A DNA stretch of 64,000 nt from the NCBI GenBank assembly GCA_016789885.1, contig JAEUPZ010000010.1:62001-126000 (forward strand), in the 5' to 3' direction. Positions 1-6,582 of the stretch are shown here, one piece after another. This stretch comes from Chromatiales bacterium. Its GTDB lineage: Bacteria > Pseudomonadota > Gammaproteobacteria > Steroidobacterales > GCA-2729495. The notes under the pieces are model-generated. The model did no database searches. It had not been told where the DNA came from and saw only the letters and a list, made by a program, of their open reading frames with translations. The translations under genes and the position numbers were made by a program. The number at the start of each line of letters is the position of its first letter. Within the stretch, counting starts at the first letter, position 1.

Positions 1-57
1 GGGCCTCCCGTGGATGGTGCTGCCAGCGTGGCAGACGGGGCGCGAACGTCCAGACGT

Positions 58-1533
58 TCAGTGCACGCGCGGCAGGTGGATCATGCGCAGCAGCTGGCGC
101 TCGCGCTGGCAGGCATAGCGCGCGGCGTCACCCCAGTGGTCGGGGCCGCGGGTGTCGACATCCTCGATGCGGCGCTCGTCGCGCGCGAGAAACGGCACCG
201 TCGCCCAGAAGCCCGTGCAGCGCCGCGAGACGTACAGGCCCGGCCGGTCGGGCATGCCGGCCTGCGCCATCAGCGTCCGCAGGCGTCCCCAGCCGCTGAA
301 GCGGTCGCCCTTGTTGGCGCGCTCGAAATACACGCCACACCGCGAGAACTCCGACGCGATGCTGGCGTCGTCAGGCAGCCCCAGCCGGGCGAAGATCGCG
401 TCATCCGCCACCCCCTGCGGCGCCATGTGCCAGAACGCGCAGAGCGCCTTCACCCGCGCCGCGATCTCCGGGATCGACAGCCCCGTGCCGCGGTTCAGGT
501 CGTCATTGCTCGCGCGCGTGTCGAACTCGTCGAACAGCACCAGCGAGCCGCGTGGGTAGAAGCGGCCGTCGGGACCATAGGCACCCGGCGAGTCGGCGCA
601 GAAGTAGACGACGGACGGCGCCGCCACGCCGTAGTCCATCGACAGGTAGAAGCTCCACGCCGGCCAGTCGTCACCGGGACCGGCACGCCGCGCCAGCTCG
701 CGCGCCTCGGGGCCCAGCTGGTCGGCCGACGGCTCCACCGCGGGCAACCGCTCCCACGCCTCGACCAGCGACCGCGATTCCTCGAGCACGTCGCCGAAGT
801 AGGCACCGCGGGCGATGTGCCAGGAACCATCCCGCCAGGCCTTCAGCAACTCCGGATCACCCGAACACGCTGCCTCGAGCTGGCGCGTGTAGGCCTCGAC
901 ATCCAGCACCGGGTTGTCGCGGGCCGTCGACGGCGCATAGACCATCGGCCGCCGCGACACGTCGTCGACGAACTCCCGCCACGGCTCGCGGCCGAACACG
1001 AAGCGCCGCGCCACCGCCTGGTGCCCAAGGCCGCCCGGGTTCCCAGCCATCACGGTGCGCGTCGGCATTCCCGCGGGCGCCCGCAGGTTCGAGCGCAACA
1101 GGTCGACCATCCGCAGGTCACCCCACTGCGTCACCTCATCGAGCAGCAGCAGCGTGAACGAGCGACCCTGATACTTGGCGTAGTCCTGCGGGCCGTCCAG
1201 CTGGCCGAGCTCCACGATGGCGCCCGATGGAAGGCGCCAGGTGTGCGCCTGGCTGTTGTAGCGCGCCGACTCATACGCCTGGCCGAACAGCTCCCGCGTC
1301 AGCAGCTCGAAGTCGGCAATGCCGGGATAGGTCCGGCGCACGTACAGCACCCGCGCCCGGCCGCCGTACTGTTCCACGTGGCGCATCGCCAGCAGCGCCA
1401 GCGTGACGGACTTCCCGCCACCCCGGCCACCGCCGAGGAACAGGTCGACAGACTCCGGCACCAGCAACGCCTGCTGCTGGAACCACGATGGCGCGAAGCC
1501 GGCGTCAATCAACGCGCACCGCCTTGCCGTCAA
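58..1533 (-). CDS. Phage terminase large subunit
   Basis: This is the ATP-driven DNA-packaging motor and headful or site-specific nuclease that cuts phage concatemers and feeds DNA into the capsid through the portal. A Walker A loop GGGRGGGKS lies at about residues 34-42 and a Walker B stretch LLLLDEV at about 129-135. Acidic residues in the C-terminal half (LSMDYG, VADDAIF, DHWGDAARYA) fit the RNase H-like nuclease domain. The length, 491 aa, is normal. The TTG start at 1533 is uncertain. A second TTG at 1512 would overlap the upstream stop by 8 bases and is also preceded by an AAGGCGG-like site. The gene is downstream of and overlaps the small-subunit gene. The portal gene should follow beyond the left edge. 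Confidence 0.93.
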   Translation of the reverse strand: MTARRCALIDAGFAPSWFQQQALLVPESVDLFLGGGRGGGKSVTLALLAMRHVEQYGGRARVLYVRRTYPGIADFELLTRELFGQAYESARYNSQAHTWRLPSGAIVELGQLDGPQDYAKYQGRSFTLLLLDEVTQWGDLRMVDLLRSNLRAPAGMPTRTVMAGNPGGLGHQAVARRFVFGREPWREFVDDVSRRPMVYAPSTARDNPVLDVEAYTRQLEAACSGDPELLKAWRDGSWHIARGAYFGDVLEESRSLVEAWERLPAVEPSADQLGPEARELARRAGPGDDWPAWSFYLSMDYGVAAPSVVYFCADSPGAYGPDGRFYPRGSLVLFDEFDTRASNDDLNRGTGLSIPEIAARVKALCAFWHMAPQGVADDAIFARLGLPDDASIASEFSRCGVYFERANKGDRFSGWGRLRTLMAQAGMPDRPGLYVSRRCTGFWATVPFLARDERRIEDVDTRGPDHWGDAARYACQRERQLLRMIHLPRVH

Positions 1534-1984
1534 TCACGGCCTTGTACTGGTCCGGCTGCAGGGCCGCCGGCAGCTTGAACTCGATCGTCACCCGACCATC
1601 CGTCGCGGTGCCATCCTCGCCGAACCGCCAGCCGAACTTGCTGTTGAGCTCGTGCTGCGCGGCCAGCTGCTTCGCACCCACGAGCTTCGCGAAGATGCCC
1701 GGATGCTTGTCAGGGTCGAAACGCTCGGGGATGTAGGCCTCGGGGTGGTGCAGCTGGTCGATCAACGCCGCCTCCCGTTCCCCCTGGCCGGACTCGAGCG
1801 CCTGCTTCGCCGGCTCGCTGTCGGCCAGAATCCGGTTGAACGTGCCTTCCCCCATGCCGAGCGCCCGGGCGATGGCCTTGCGGGACTTGCCCTCGCGGGC
1901 GAGGGTCTGGATGCGAGTAAGCGCGCCCTTCGGCAGGAGCTTCCCTCGCTTGAACCCGAACTGTGATGCCGTCAGGCCCGACAC
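1505..1984 (-). CDS. Probable phage terminase small subunit
   Basis: The 159-aa product is predicted to be the DNA-recognition subunit of the terminase. Residues about 20-55 (GALTRIQTLAREGKSRKAIARALGM) form a resolvase-type helix-turn-helix of the kind used by small terminase subunits and homeodomain-like proteins. The rest contains acidic and amphipathic helices suited to oligomerisation. Position is the strongest evidence: it lies directly upstream of, and overlaps, the large subunit. It also overlaps the preceding unknown gene by 13 bases, so the three are probably translationally coupled. The family call rests on the helix-turn-helix plus context; sequence similarity to a named terminase family was not tested. 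Confidence 0.7.
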   Translation of the reverse strand: MSGLTASQFGFKRGKLLPKGALTRIQTLAREGKSRKAIARALGMGEGTFNRILADSEPAKQALESGQGEREAALIDQLHHPEAYIPERFDPDKHPGIFAKLVGAKQLAAQHELNSKFGWRFGEDGTATDGRVTIEFKLPAALQPDQYKAVIDGKAVRVD

Positions 1985-2367
1985 TCTCGCTCCCTCGCTC
2001 GCTCGTACAGCCGCAACACGCGGCGGAAGAAGGCCGGCTGCAAGCCCGCCAGGTCGCAGACCCGGCTGCAGGCCGCTGAGTGCAGGAAGCGCCGCGTGTA
2101 CCCGCAGCGGTGCCAGCGGCGCTCCGCGGGCTCCATTTCTGCCAGGCTGCTGCCCAGCAGGAACTCGTCGACCAGTGCCTGCTCGATGACGCCCAGCCAG
2201 AGCCGCTGCTCGGCCTCCTGGCCGGCATGCCGCGCCAGCACCGTCATCACCTGCTGGTGCAGCGGGTCGATGGCCCGCCAGGTCTCATACTTGCCGCGCT
2301 CGGCACGTTCGCCCGCACCCTCGTCGAGGGCCTCGTCGAAGCCGAAGTCGCGGTCGTCGAGCGTCAC
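1972..2367 (-). CDS. Hypothetical phage protein (131 aa)
   Basis: I do not recognise this protein. It is strongly charged, with an acidic N-terminus (MTLDDRDFGFDEALDEG) and an Arg-rich C-terminus (RLYERARERECRA), and is predicted to be mostly helical with no membrane segment. It has two Cys in SAACSRVCDLAG but no convincing metal-binding pair set. It starts in an ATGA overlap with the nuclease gene stop (2364-2367) and ends inside the small terminase gene. It therefore belongs to the nuclease-terminase packaging cassette. A DNA-packaging or late-gene regulatory role would be a guess. Confidence 0.75.
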   Translation of the reverse strand: MTLDDRDFGFDEALDEGAGERAERGKYETWRAIDPLHQQVMTVLARHAGQEAEQRLWLGVIEQALVDEFLLGSSLAEMEPAERRWHRCGYTRRFLHSAACSRVCDLAGLQPAFFRRVLRLYERARERECRA

Positions 2368-2645
2368 GGCACGCTGCCCGCGAAGGCCTGCACGTCGTCA
2401 GCCGTCCGTAGCAGCACCACCGGCGCCAGGTGCCGGGCCTGGAACGCGCGCTGCGTCTGCTCGGTCCGGTTGCGGCCCGCCGGGTTCTTCACCTCGGCCA
2501 GGTGCCAGCGGCCGGCACGCGATGCCAGCAGGTCAGGCACACCACCGCCGCCAGGCAGCCGCTCGACGACGAAGCCGCAGGCCTCCAACGCCTGGACGAT
2601 GGCCGGCTCGTTCCCGTCGCGGTGCTGCGTCCTGCGGCTGCGCAT
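2364..2645 (-). CDS. VRR-NUC domain nuclease (phage)
   Basis: This 93-aa protein carries the VRR-NUC (PD-(D/E)xK-like) nuclease pattern. Residues about 37-55 read GVPDLLASRAGRWHLAEVKNP, giving the Asp of the PD motif and the Glu-Val-Lys triad. An acidic residue upstream (DGNEPAIVQAL) matches the usual helix-1 Glu. Stand-alone VRR-NUC proteins are common in phage replication or packaging cassettes, where they are proposed to act on branched DNA such as Holliday junctions before packaging. It is the first gene of a four-gene overlapping run ending in the terminase. It has an ATG start and no gene immediately upstream, so a promoter should lie in 2646-3327. Confidence 0.85.
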   Translation of the reverse strand: MRSRRTQHRDGNEPAIVQALEACGFVVERLPGGGGVPDLLASRAGRWHLAEVKNPAGRNRTEQTQRAFQARHLAPVVLLRTADDVQAFAGSVP

Positions 2646-2763
2646 CGATCCCCTCGCAACGGCCGCGATGGTGGCGAACCGCGGATAGCGAGCGCCAGAC
2701 GATCACGCGCCAGACGCAATAGGACGGCGCAGGAGACACGCACAGGCGCGGGGGTACGGATGG

Positions 2764-2964
2764 GTGGGCGTGGAGGCAGGCGTGGCCACGCCGACGCCGC
2801 CGGGACGAATCGCCGCCATGGACCTGCTGCCGCACCTTGAGGCGCAGGCGCGGGAACGGATGCTTGCAGGGAAGGCGGCAGACCCTACGGAAATCGTGCC
2901 GGAGGGTGGCGAGGCCCGCGAGAAAGCCGCCGCGATGGTCGGCACCAATGCGCGGTACGTCAGC
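2764..2964 (+). pseudogene. Fragment resembling the C-terminal part of a ParB-type DNA-binding protein
   Basis: The plus-strand frame encodes a stretch of about 50 residues (IAAMDLLPHLEAQARERML, then EGGEAREKAAAMVG and NARYVS). It closely resembles the segment following the ParB-like domain in phage and plasmid regulators, where the text usually runs to YVSDAKRIA. After YVS at 2964 the resemblance stops abruptly, and the open frame continues to 3249 with low-complexity Pro/Arg-rich sequence. No upstream ParB nuclease-like domain is present in any frame. It is therefore probably a truncated or scrambled remnant, oriented against every other gene of the element. Recognition is from memory of the family. 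Confidence 0.5.
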
Positions 2965-3213
2965 GGTCGGCCAGGTGCTGGCGGTGGCAGGGAGGTACCT
3001 GGTAACCCGGCGGCGCGTGGTACCAGCGTTGCACCAGCACCTGCAAGAATCGGCGCGAGTCCGTACAAGCCGCAGCGAATCAGCACGTTACCGCCAGCGG
3101 CTCCCATATTGCCGAGGCGTGGGATTTTTCAGGCCAGCCGGAAAGCGGTGCGCTGTGGCTCTGGCGTGGTCCCAACCATCCCCGCATTGCCGGCGCGAAG
3201 TCCGCCGGGACGA

Positions 3214-3325
3214 TGTCCGGGACAATGTCCTCCTGTCCTCCCCCTATAGGGGAGGAGGACAAGGCGGACATGTGCATGTCCGTGTCCGGGTAGCGTCCGG
3301 CGGACATAGGCGGACAAGACGGACA
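3214..3325. repeat. TGTCCG/CGGACA repeat cluster (iteron-like)
   Basis: Seven exact copies of the hexamer TGTCCG or its complement CGGACA occur in 112 bases: 3214-3219, 3265-3270, 3277-3282, 3283-3288, 3301-3306, 3311-3316 and 3320-3325. The last three are direct repeats 10 and 9 bases apart, about one helical turn. The pairs at 3265/3277 and 3283/3301 are inverted. Two further TGTCC partial copies lie at 3226 and 3234, and a 7-bp hairpin (CCTCCCC/GGGGAGG) lies near 3237-3255. The cluster directly abuts the 3' end of the RepA-like ATPase gene. An origin or operator role is inference. Confidence 0.6.
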
Positions 3326-3327
3326 GG

Positions 3328-4422
3328 TCACAATGTGAGGCCATAACCGCCGGTGGCGTCGATCAGGTAGCCGTCGTCGATCAGCACGTCAACGGCCTTA
3401 CGCTTGCGCTGTCGCGGGATTCCCTGGGCCTTGCAGATGGCTTCCACCTCGATGGACGAGATGTGCGTCTTCCCTGGGTTGGATCGCGACCACTCGCGGA
3501 TGCCGGCCAGCAGGGCGGGCGGATGCTTGCCGCGGGGTTCGGCCTGCGCGGCCTTCGGGACGTCGTCGGTGGCCTCGAGCGCCAGGCTGGTGACGGGCTG
3601 GCGATCCTCGTCGGCCAGCCCCAGGTCGATGACCGCGGCGCGGAGGTGGGCGTCAGCGGCCGTCTCCGAGTCCTTCGCCCGTTCATGCGTGAGTCGGATG
3701 ACCGGCTGGCCTGCTGCCACGCGCTCGACGCGCAGCAGCGTGTCGGTGTTCGCGGCCAGCACGATGGGTCCGCGGATGCGCCCCTTCTCGGCGTGGCCGA
3801 CGTGGTGCACCAGCAGGACGCAGGCGCCGTAGCGCGAGCGCAGGCACTGGTCGAGGTTGGCCAGGTAGGCGGCGGCGTCGGCCGTGCTGCTCTCGACGGT
3901 GCCGCTGCTGTTGCGGCTCAGGGTGTCGACGACGACGAGCGCGGGCTGCACGCCCAGCGCGTCGATGGCCTGGGCCAGCACGTCCGCCGTGGGCCGCTCG
4001 GACAGGTTGACGGGGTGCTCGATGAAATAGGCCGGCACCTGCTCGAGCAACTCGTCGACGTCGAGCTCGGCGCCGGCGTACTCGTGACGCACCCAGGCGC
4101 GGATGCGCTTCCAGAGCCCGCGGCCCTCGGCGCTAATGAACACGACTGGCGCACCGGGGCGGCTCCAGCCGTGGCCGATGGCGGGTAGGCCCAGCGCGAT
4201 GCGGAAGGCCCAGTCGAGCGCGACGAAGCTCTTGTAGGTGCCGAAGTCACCGTAGAGCACGGCGATGCTGTTTTGCTCGAGGTAGGGTCGCAGCAGCCAG
4301 GTGGTCGTCGGGACGTCCCGGGCGACGGTGGCGGCGCTGCGCAGTGTGATGCGCGGCGGCTCCGGCGGCGGCAATCCCAGCCGCGTGGCCAGGTCGGTGG
4401 CGTAAACGGGGGCCTCAGCCAT
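3328..4422 (-). CDS. RepA-like AAA ATPase / replicative helicase (phage)
   Basis: This 364-aa protein has a RecA-fold ATPase core of the AAA_25/RepA hexameric helicase type. A modified Walker A (YGDFGTYKSF) lies at about residues 57-66, followed by FISAEGRG. A Walker B (ALVVVDTLSRNSSG) lies at about 155, and LLVHHVGHAEKGRIRG follows as the sensor segment. A C-terminal winged-helix-like tail (HISSIEVEAICKAQGIPRQRKRKAVDVL) could bind DNA. Related proteins unwind DNA at iteron origins or act as the helicase half of phage primase-helicases. The ATG at 4422 was chosen because it overlaps the upstream stop by 8 bases. The TGTCCG repeat cluster follows immediately downstream, which fits a replication module. 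Confidence 0.85.
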   Translation of the reverse strand: MAEAPVYATDLATRLGLPPPEPPRITLRSAATVARDVPTTTWLLRPYLEQNSIAVLYGDFGTYKSFVALDWAFRIALGLPAIGHGWSRPGAPVVFISAEGRGLWKRIRAWVRHEYAGAELDVDELLEQVPAYFIEHPVNLSERPTADVLAQAIDALGVQPALVVVDTLSRNSSGTVESSTADAAAYLANLDQCLRSRYGACVLLVHHVGHAEKGRIRGPIVLAANTDTLLRVERVAAGQPVIRLTHERAKDSETAADAHLRAAVIDLGLADEDRQPVTSLALEATDDVPKAAQAEPRGKHPPALLAGIREWSRSNPGKTHISSIEVEAICKAQGIPRQRKRKAVDVLIDDGYLIDATGGYGLTL

Positions 4423-4882
4423 GGCGCCCTCCCGCGACGAACGGCGGCCACGAGCGCCGCTCGGCGAACAGCGCGGGCCGGATGGGATAGACCAGCCGGG
4501 CGCCGTCGCGGAGCAGGGCGTAGGCCGTGCGCTCGAGCAGGTCGGTGTCGAAGCAGCCCCGCTCGATGAGCAGCACTGCCTCGCCGGCGACGATGCGCCA
4601 GTCGAGCTCGACGGGGTCGCGGCCATGCCAGTGCGGGGTCAGCACGGGAAAGCAGCGTCGGCGGGCCTCGGCGAAGGCGGGCGCCTCCGGGCCGATGGCC
4701 ACCCAGGTGCCGCTGCCGAGGTTTGGCCGGCGCCGGTAGGCGCGCAGTTCCTCGGCGCCGACTGGCTCGCGTAGCCGGCGGCGGATCAGCCGGAGAAGCC
4801 GCGCCATCGTGTCCGTGTCGTGGAAGACGCCGCTCTCGAATAGCTCGCTCAGCGACGGCCTCGCGGTCTGCAGATCAGTCAT
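4415..4882 (-). CDS. Hypothetical phage protein (155 aa)
   Basis: I do not recognise this protein. It is basic (RLLRLIRRRLREPVG, then RAYRRRP) with a compact middle containing PVLTPHWHGRDPVELDWRI. It has one Cys in CFPVL and one in GCFDTDLLERTAYALL, no membrane segment, and ends in a Gly/Arg-rich tail. It lies in the replication cassette, starting 8 bases inside the upstream helix-turn-helix gene and overlapping the start of the RepA-like ATPase by 8 bases. This implies co-translation. It could be an accessory primase or loader factor, but nothing in the sequence proves that. Confidence 0.7.
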   Translation of the reverse strand: MTDLQTARPSLSELFESGVFHDTDTMARLLRLIRRRLREPVGAEELRAYRRRPNLGSGTWVAIGPEAPAFAEARRRCFPVLTPHWHGRDPVELDWRIVAGEAVLLIERGCFDTDLLERTAYALLRDGARLVYPIRPALFAERRSWPPFVAGGRHG

Positions 4883-5075
4883 CGCGGCGATCCTCGGCGA
4901 TCCAGCGCTGCACCTGGTCGGGCTGCAGGCGGAGTGCCGCGGCGACGTCTCTCGCGGTCAATCCCTGCCGCGCCAGCCGCCTGGCCTCGCGGGCCAGGCC
5001 CTCATGGTCGACGGGCCGGAACAGCTCGGCCAGCAGTCGGTAATCGGCCTGGCCGCCGATGCGGTCGCGCGTCAT
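4875..5075 (-). CDS. Small helix-turn-helix protein (66 aa, phage)
   Basis: A 66-aa protein whose C-terminal half (LARQGLTARDVAAALRLQPDQVQRWI) reads as a classical helix-turn-helix with the expected small residue at the turn and a Trp in the recognition helix. The N-terminal half contains ADYRLLAELFRPVDHEGLAREARRL. It begins in an ATGA overlap with the stop of the zinc-ribbon gene (5072-5075) and overlaps the next gene by 8 bases. It may regulate the replication cassette or help load the helicase. Too short for a family assignment without a search. Confidence 0.7.
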   Translation of the reverse strand: MTRDRIGGQADYRLLAELFRPVDHEGLAREARRLARQGLTARDVAAALRLQPDQVQRWIAEDRRDD

Positions 5076-5263
5076 GGCCGCCCCCGCAGCTCGTCGAGCT
5101 GGCGCTTGATGACCATGACGGCGGCGCCGATGCGCGCCCAAGCGAAGCACTGGCGGCAGAGCCGGTGCCAGGGCTGCCGCGGGGTGAAGTGCGAGTCGCA
5201 GCTGGCGCAGCGGTGGCGCCGGACTGGCAGTCGGTAGATTCGAGCAGTACGATGCTCTTGCAC
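5072..5263 (-). CDS. Small zinc-ribbon protein (63 aa, phage)
   Basis: A 63-aa basic protein with two CxxC-type knuckles, CASCDSHF at about residues 19-26 and CRQCFAW at about 36-42, a typical four-Cys zinc ribbon. It also has HRCASCD and HRLCRQC His residues. The GTG start at 5263 is supported by a strong purine-rich ribosome-binding site (AGGGAGGGA) 3 bases upstream. It is followed by the helix-turn-helix gene in an ATGA overlap. Such small zinc ribbons occur in phage early operons, often as nucleic-acid or protein adaptors. The specific function is unknown. Confidence 0.75.
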   Translation of the reverse strand: MQEHRTARIYRLPVRRHRCASCDSHFTPRQPWHRLCRQCFAWARIGAAVMVIKRQLDELRGRP

Positions 5264-5279
5264 GGTGTCCCTCCCTGTA

Positions 5280-5310
5280 GCCCGGGCTTGCGTGCCACCG
5301 CAGCCCGGGC
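5280..5310. repeat. Intergenic hairpin with GCCCGGGCT arms
   Basis: Perfect 9-base inverted arms GCCCGGGCT (5280-5288) and AGCCCGGGC (5302-5310) flank a 13-base loop. They lie between the AlpA-like gene and the zinc-ribbon gene. A similar CCCGGGCG/CGCCCGGG hairpin lies at 6286-6316 between two other small genes of the element. Neither has a T-tract, so attenuation or mRNA stabilisation is more plausible than full termination. Confidence 0.45.
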
Positions 5311-5342
5311 GCCCTCCTCAAGCCGGCCGAGACCGGCGGGAA

Positions 5343-5609
5343 TTACTCGGCGGTGCTGTTCCGCGCCTCGTCGAGCCAGCGCAAGTACGTCGAGCGACGG
5401 GTGCGGTTCTTCTTGCGCTGGTCGCCGGCGCCGAGGCGCAGGTCCGGCGGCGGGAAGCCACCGCGCTGGCGCATCCGGGTGAGGGTGTCGGCGCTGATGC
5501 CGAGCAGGCGGCAGAGCTGCGCGTCGCTGATCAGCTCGTCGGCCCAGGCCGGCGTCGACTCGGCGCCGGGTCGCGGCTGCGAAAGGAACTGGCGGGCTGC
5601 GTCGGACAT
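5343..5609 (-). CDS. AlpA-like / MerR-type helix-turn-helix regulator (possible excisionase)
   Basis: This 88-aa protein carries a winged helix-turn-helix of the AlpA/phage excisionase type. About residues 26-60 contain ELISDAQLCRLLGISADTL followed by RMRQRGGFPPPDLRLGAG, the characteristic pattern with the PPP turn before the wing. The basic C-terminus (RKKNRTRRSTYLRWLDEARNS) fits DNA contact. AlpA-family proteins activate or direct integrase in cryptic prophages and satellites, which suits its place in the integrase-proximal early region. The ATG at 5609 has an AGGAG site 7 bases upstream. That site lies inside an inverted repeat (5613-5638) that could control it. Confidence 0.82.
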   Translation of the reverse strand: MSDAARQFLSQPRPGAESTPAWADELISDAQLCRLLGISADTLTRMRQRGGFPPPDLRLGAGDQRKKNRTRRSTYLRWLDEARNSTAE

Positions 5610-5612
5610 GGT

Positions 5613-5638
5613 GTGACTCCTGCGGTCTGTGGAGTCAC
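5613..5638 (-). promoter_or_regulatory. Inverted repeat over the AlpA-like gene ribosome-binding site
   Basis: Perfect 8-base arms GTGACTCC (5613-5620) and GGAGTCAC (5631-5638) are separated by 10 bases and sit 3 bases upstream of the ATG. On the transcript the start-proximal arm contains the AGGAG ribosome-binding site, so folding would hide it. As DNA, it is also the size and symmetry expected of a dimeric operator. Either autoregulation or translational control is possible. Confidence 0.5.
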
Positions 5639-5678
5639 GTTGCCGCCTGGCGCGGCGAACCGTTAGGCGATCCCCGGC

Positions 5679-6272
5679 TTAGCCCGGCTTTCCCGAAATT
5701 AGCCGCTTCAGGTGGCTTTCCCACCAGCTCTGCAGCGACACCTTGCCGGCGGCGCCGCAGCGGATCATGTCCGCTCCGCGCCAATACTGGACGGTGTGCC
5801 CGGCGATGGTGATGGGGGCGTGGGCGCGCAGGAGCTCGCGCAGGTGGGCGGGCTTGTGGATGTTCCCGGGGATGCCGGCGACGATGACGGGGTTCGCAGC
5901 GATGGCCTGGGCCACGTCCTTGTTGGGCGCTGACTTTGGTCGTGGGCGGCTGGCCTTCTCGCGGGCCTCGGCGCTGCGCTGCGCCCGCAGCCCGGCCAGC
6001 TCGTTGGCCGGCGCCCAGGCCGCAGCGGCGCCCAGCGTTTGCCCCAGCATGAAGGCAGCCATGGCGGCGCCCTCGGCATCACCGGCAGCCAGGCAGGCGC
6101 GGATGCGGTCCTGGGCCTCGAGGATGCGGGCGGCCCGACGGACGGCCGGGCGTGGGTCGTCGACGGCCGTGCGCCAGTCCGCGATGCCTTCGCGTTCCAG
6201 CAGCCCGGCGTGCCGCTGCCGGGTGATGGCGAGCATCGCTGTCATCGGCCCGGTGGACTTCTTGCGCGGCAT
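5679..6272 (-). CDS. Hypothetical phage protein (197 aa)
   Basis: I do not recognise this protein. The ATG at 6272 (MPRKKSTGPMT) was chosen over upstream in-frame ATGs because the upstream extension is Arg/Pro-rich and overlaps the preceding gene. The N-terminal half is helical and Ala-rich (RILEAQDRIRACLAAGDAEGA). The middle has a basic KASRPRPKSAPNK linker. The C-terminal third is compact, with VIVAGIPGNIHKP, PITIAGHTVQYWRG and a Trp-Trp pair. The two-part structure suggests a helical domain plus a small globular domain. It lies between two small genes of the integrase-proximal operon. Confidence 0.65.
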   Translation of the reverse strand: MPRKKSTGPMTAMLAITRQRHAGLLEREGIADWRTAVDDPRPAVRRAARILEAQDRIRACLAAGDAEGAAMAAFMLGQTLGAAAAWAPANELAGLRAQRSAEAREKASRPRPKSAPNKDVAQAIAANPVIVAGIPGNIHKPAHLRELLRAHAPITIAGHTVQYWRGADMIRCGAAGKVSLQSWWESHLKRLISGKPG

Positions 6273-6321
6273 GGGGCGAGGGTAGCCCGGGCGCCGCCGG
6301 CGTGGCGACGCCCGGGATGCG

Positions 6322-6582
6322 TCAGGCGGCCTTCGCCGGTACCGGCGCGTTGCCGACCCAGAGGTCATCGACCTGGTCGACCATCTCGGCCAGCGCCCTG
6401 GCCTCGCGCTTGGCCAGCTGGACGGCCGAGATCAGCTCGACATCGTCGACGCGGATGTCGTCGGCGAGCTTGTCGATGACGTAGGCGAGGCTGGCGGCGC
6501 GCTCGATGGCGTGGGTCAGCAGGTTGTGGGCGGCGCCCTCGTCGGGCTGGGTCGTGGTGTAGCGGACTTCATGCGGCTTCAT
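6322..6582 (-). CDS. Hypothetical small phage protein (86 aa)
   Basis: I do not recognise this protein. It is acidic and almost entirely helical (AIERAASLAYVIDKLADDI, AVQLAKREARALAEMVDQV), which suggests a helical hairpin or coiled coil that may oligomerise. It has no Cys and no membrane segment. The ATG start lies 14 bases inside the integrase gene 3' end, so it is translationally coupled to integrase. Its position suggests an integration-associated accessory protein, but no function can be assigned. Confidence 0.68.
   Translation of the reverse strand: MKPHEVRYTTTQPDEGAAHNLLTHAIERAASLAYVIDKLADDIRVDDVELISAVQLAKREARALAEMVDQVDDLWVGNAPVPAKAA

Noticed and set aside
20..34. Short hairpin CTGCCA-GCG-TGGCAG after terL
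   Set aside because: Only a 6-bp stem without a T-run; expected by chance in GC-rich DNA.
3080..3331. 83-codon minus-strand frame starting GTG in overlap with the RepA-like stop
   Set aside because: The GTGA overlap looks like coupling, but its first half is made by the TGTCCG repeats and its codon pattern does not match neighbours. It could be revived if relatives conserve it.
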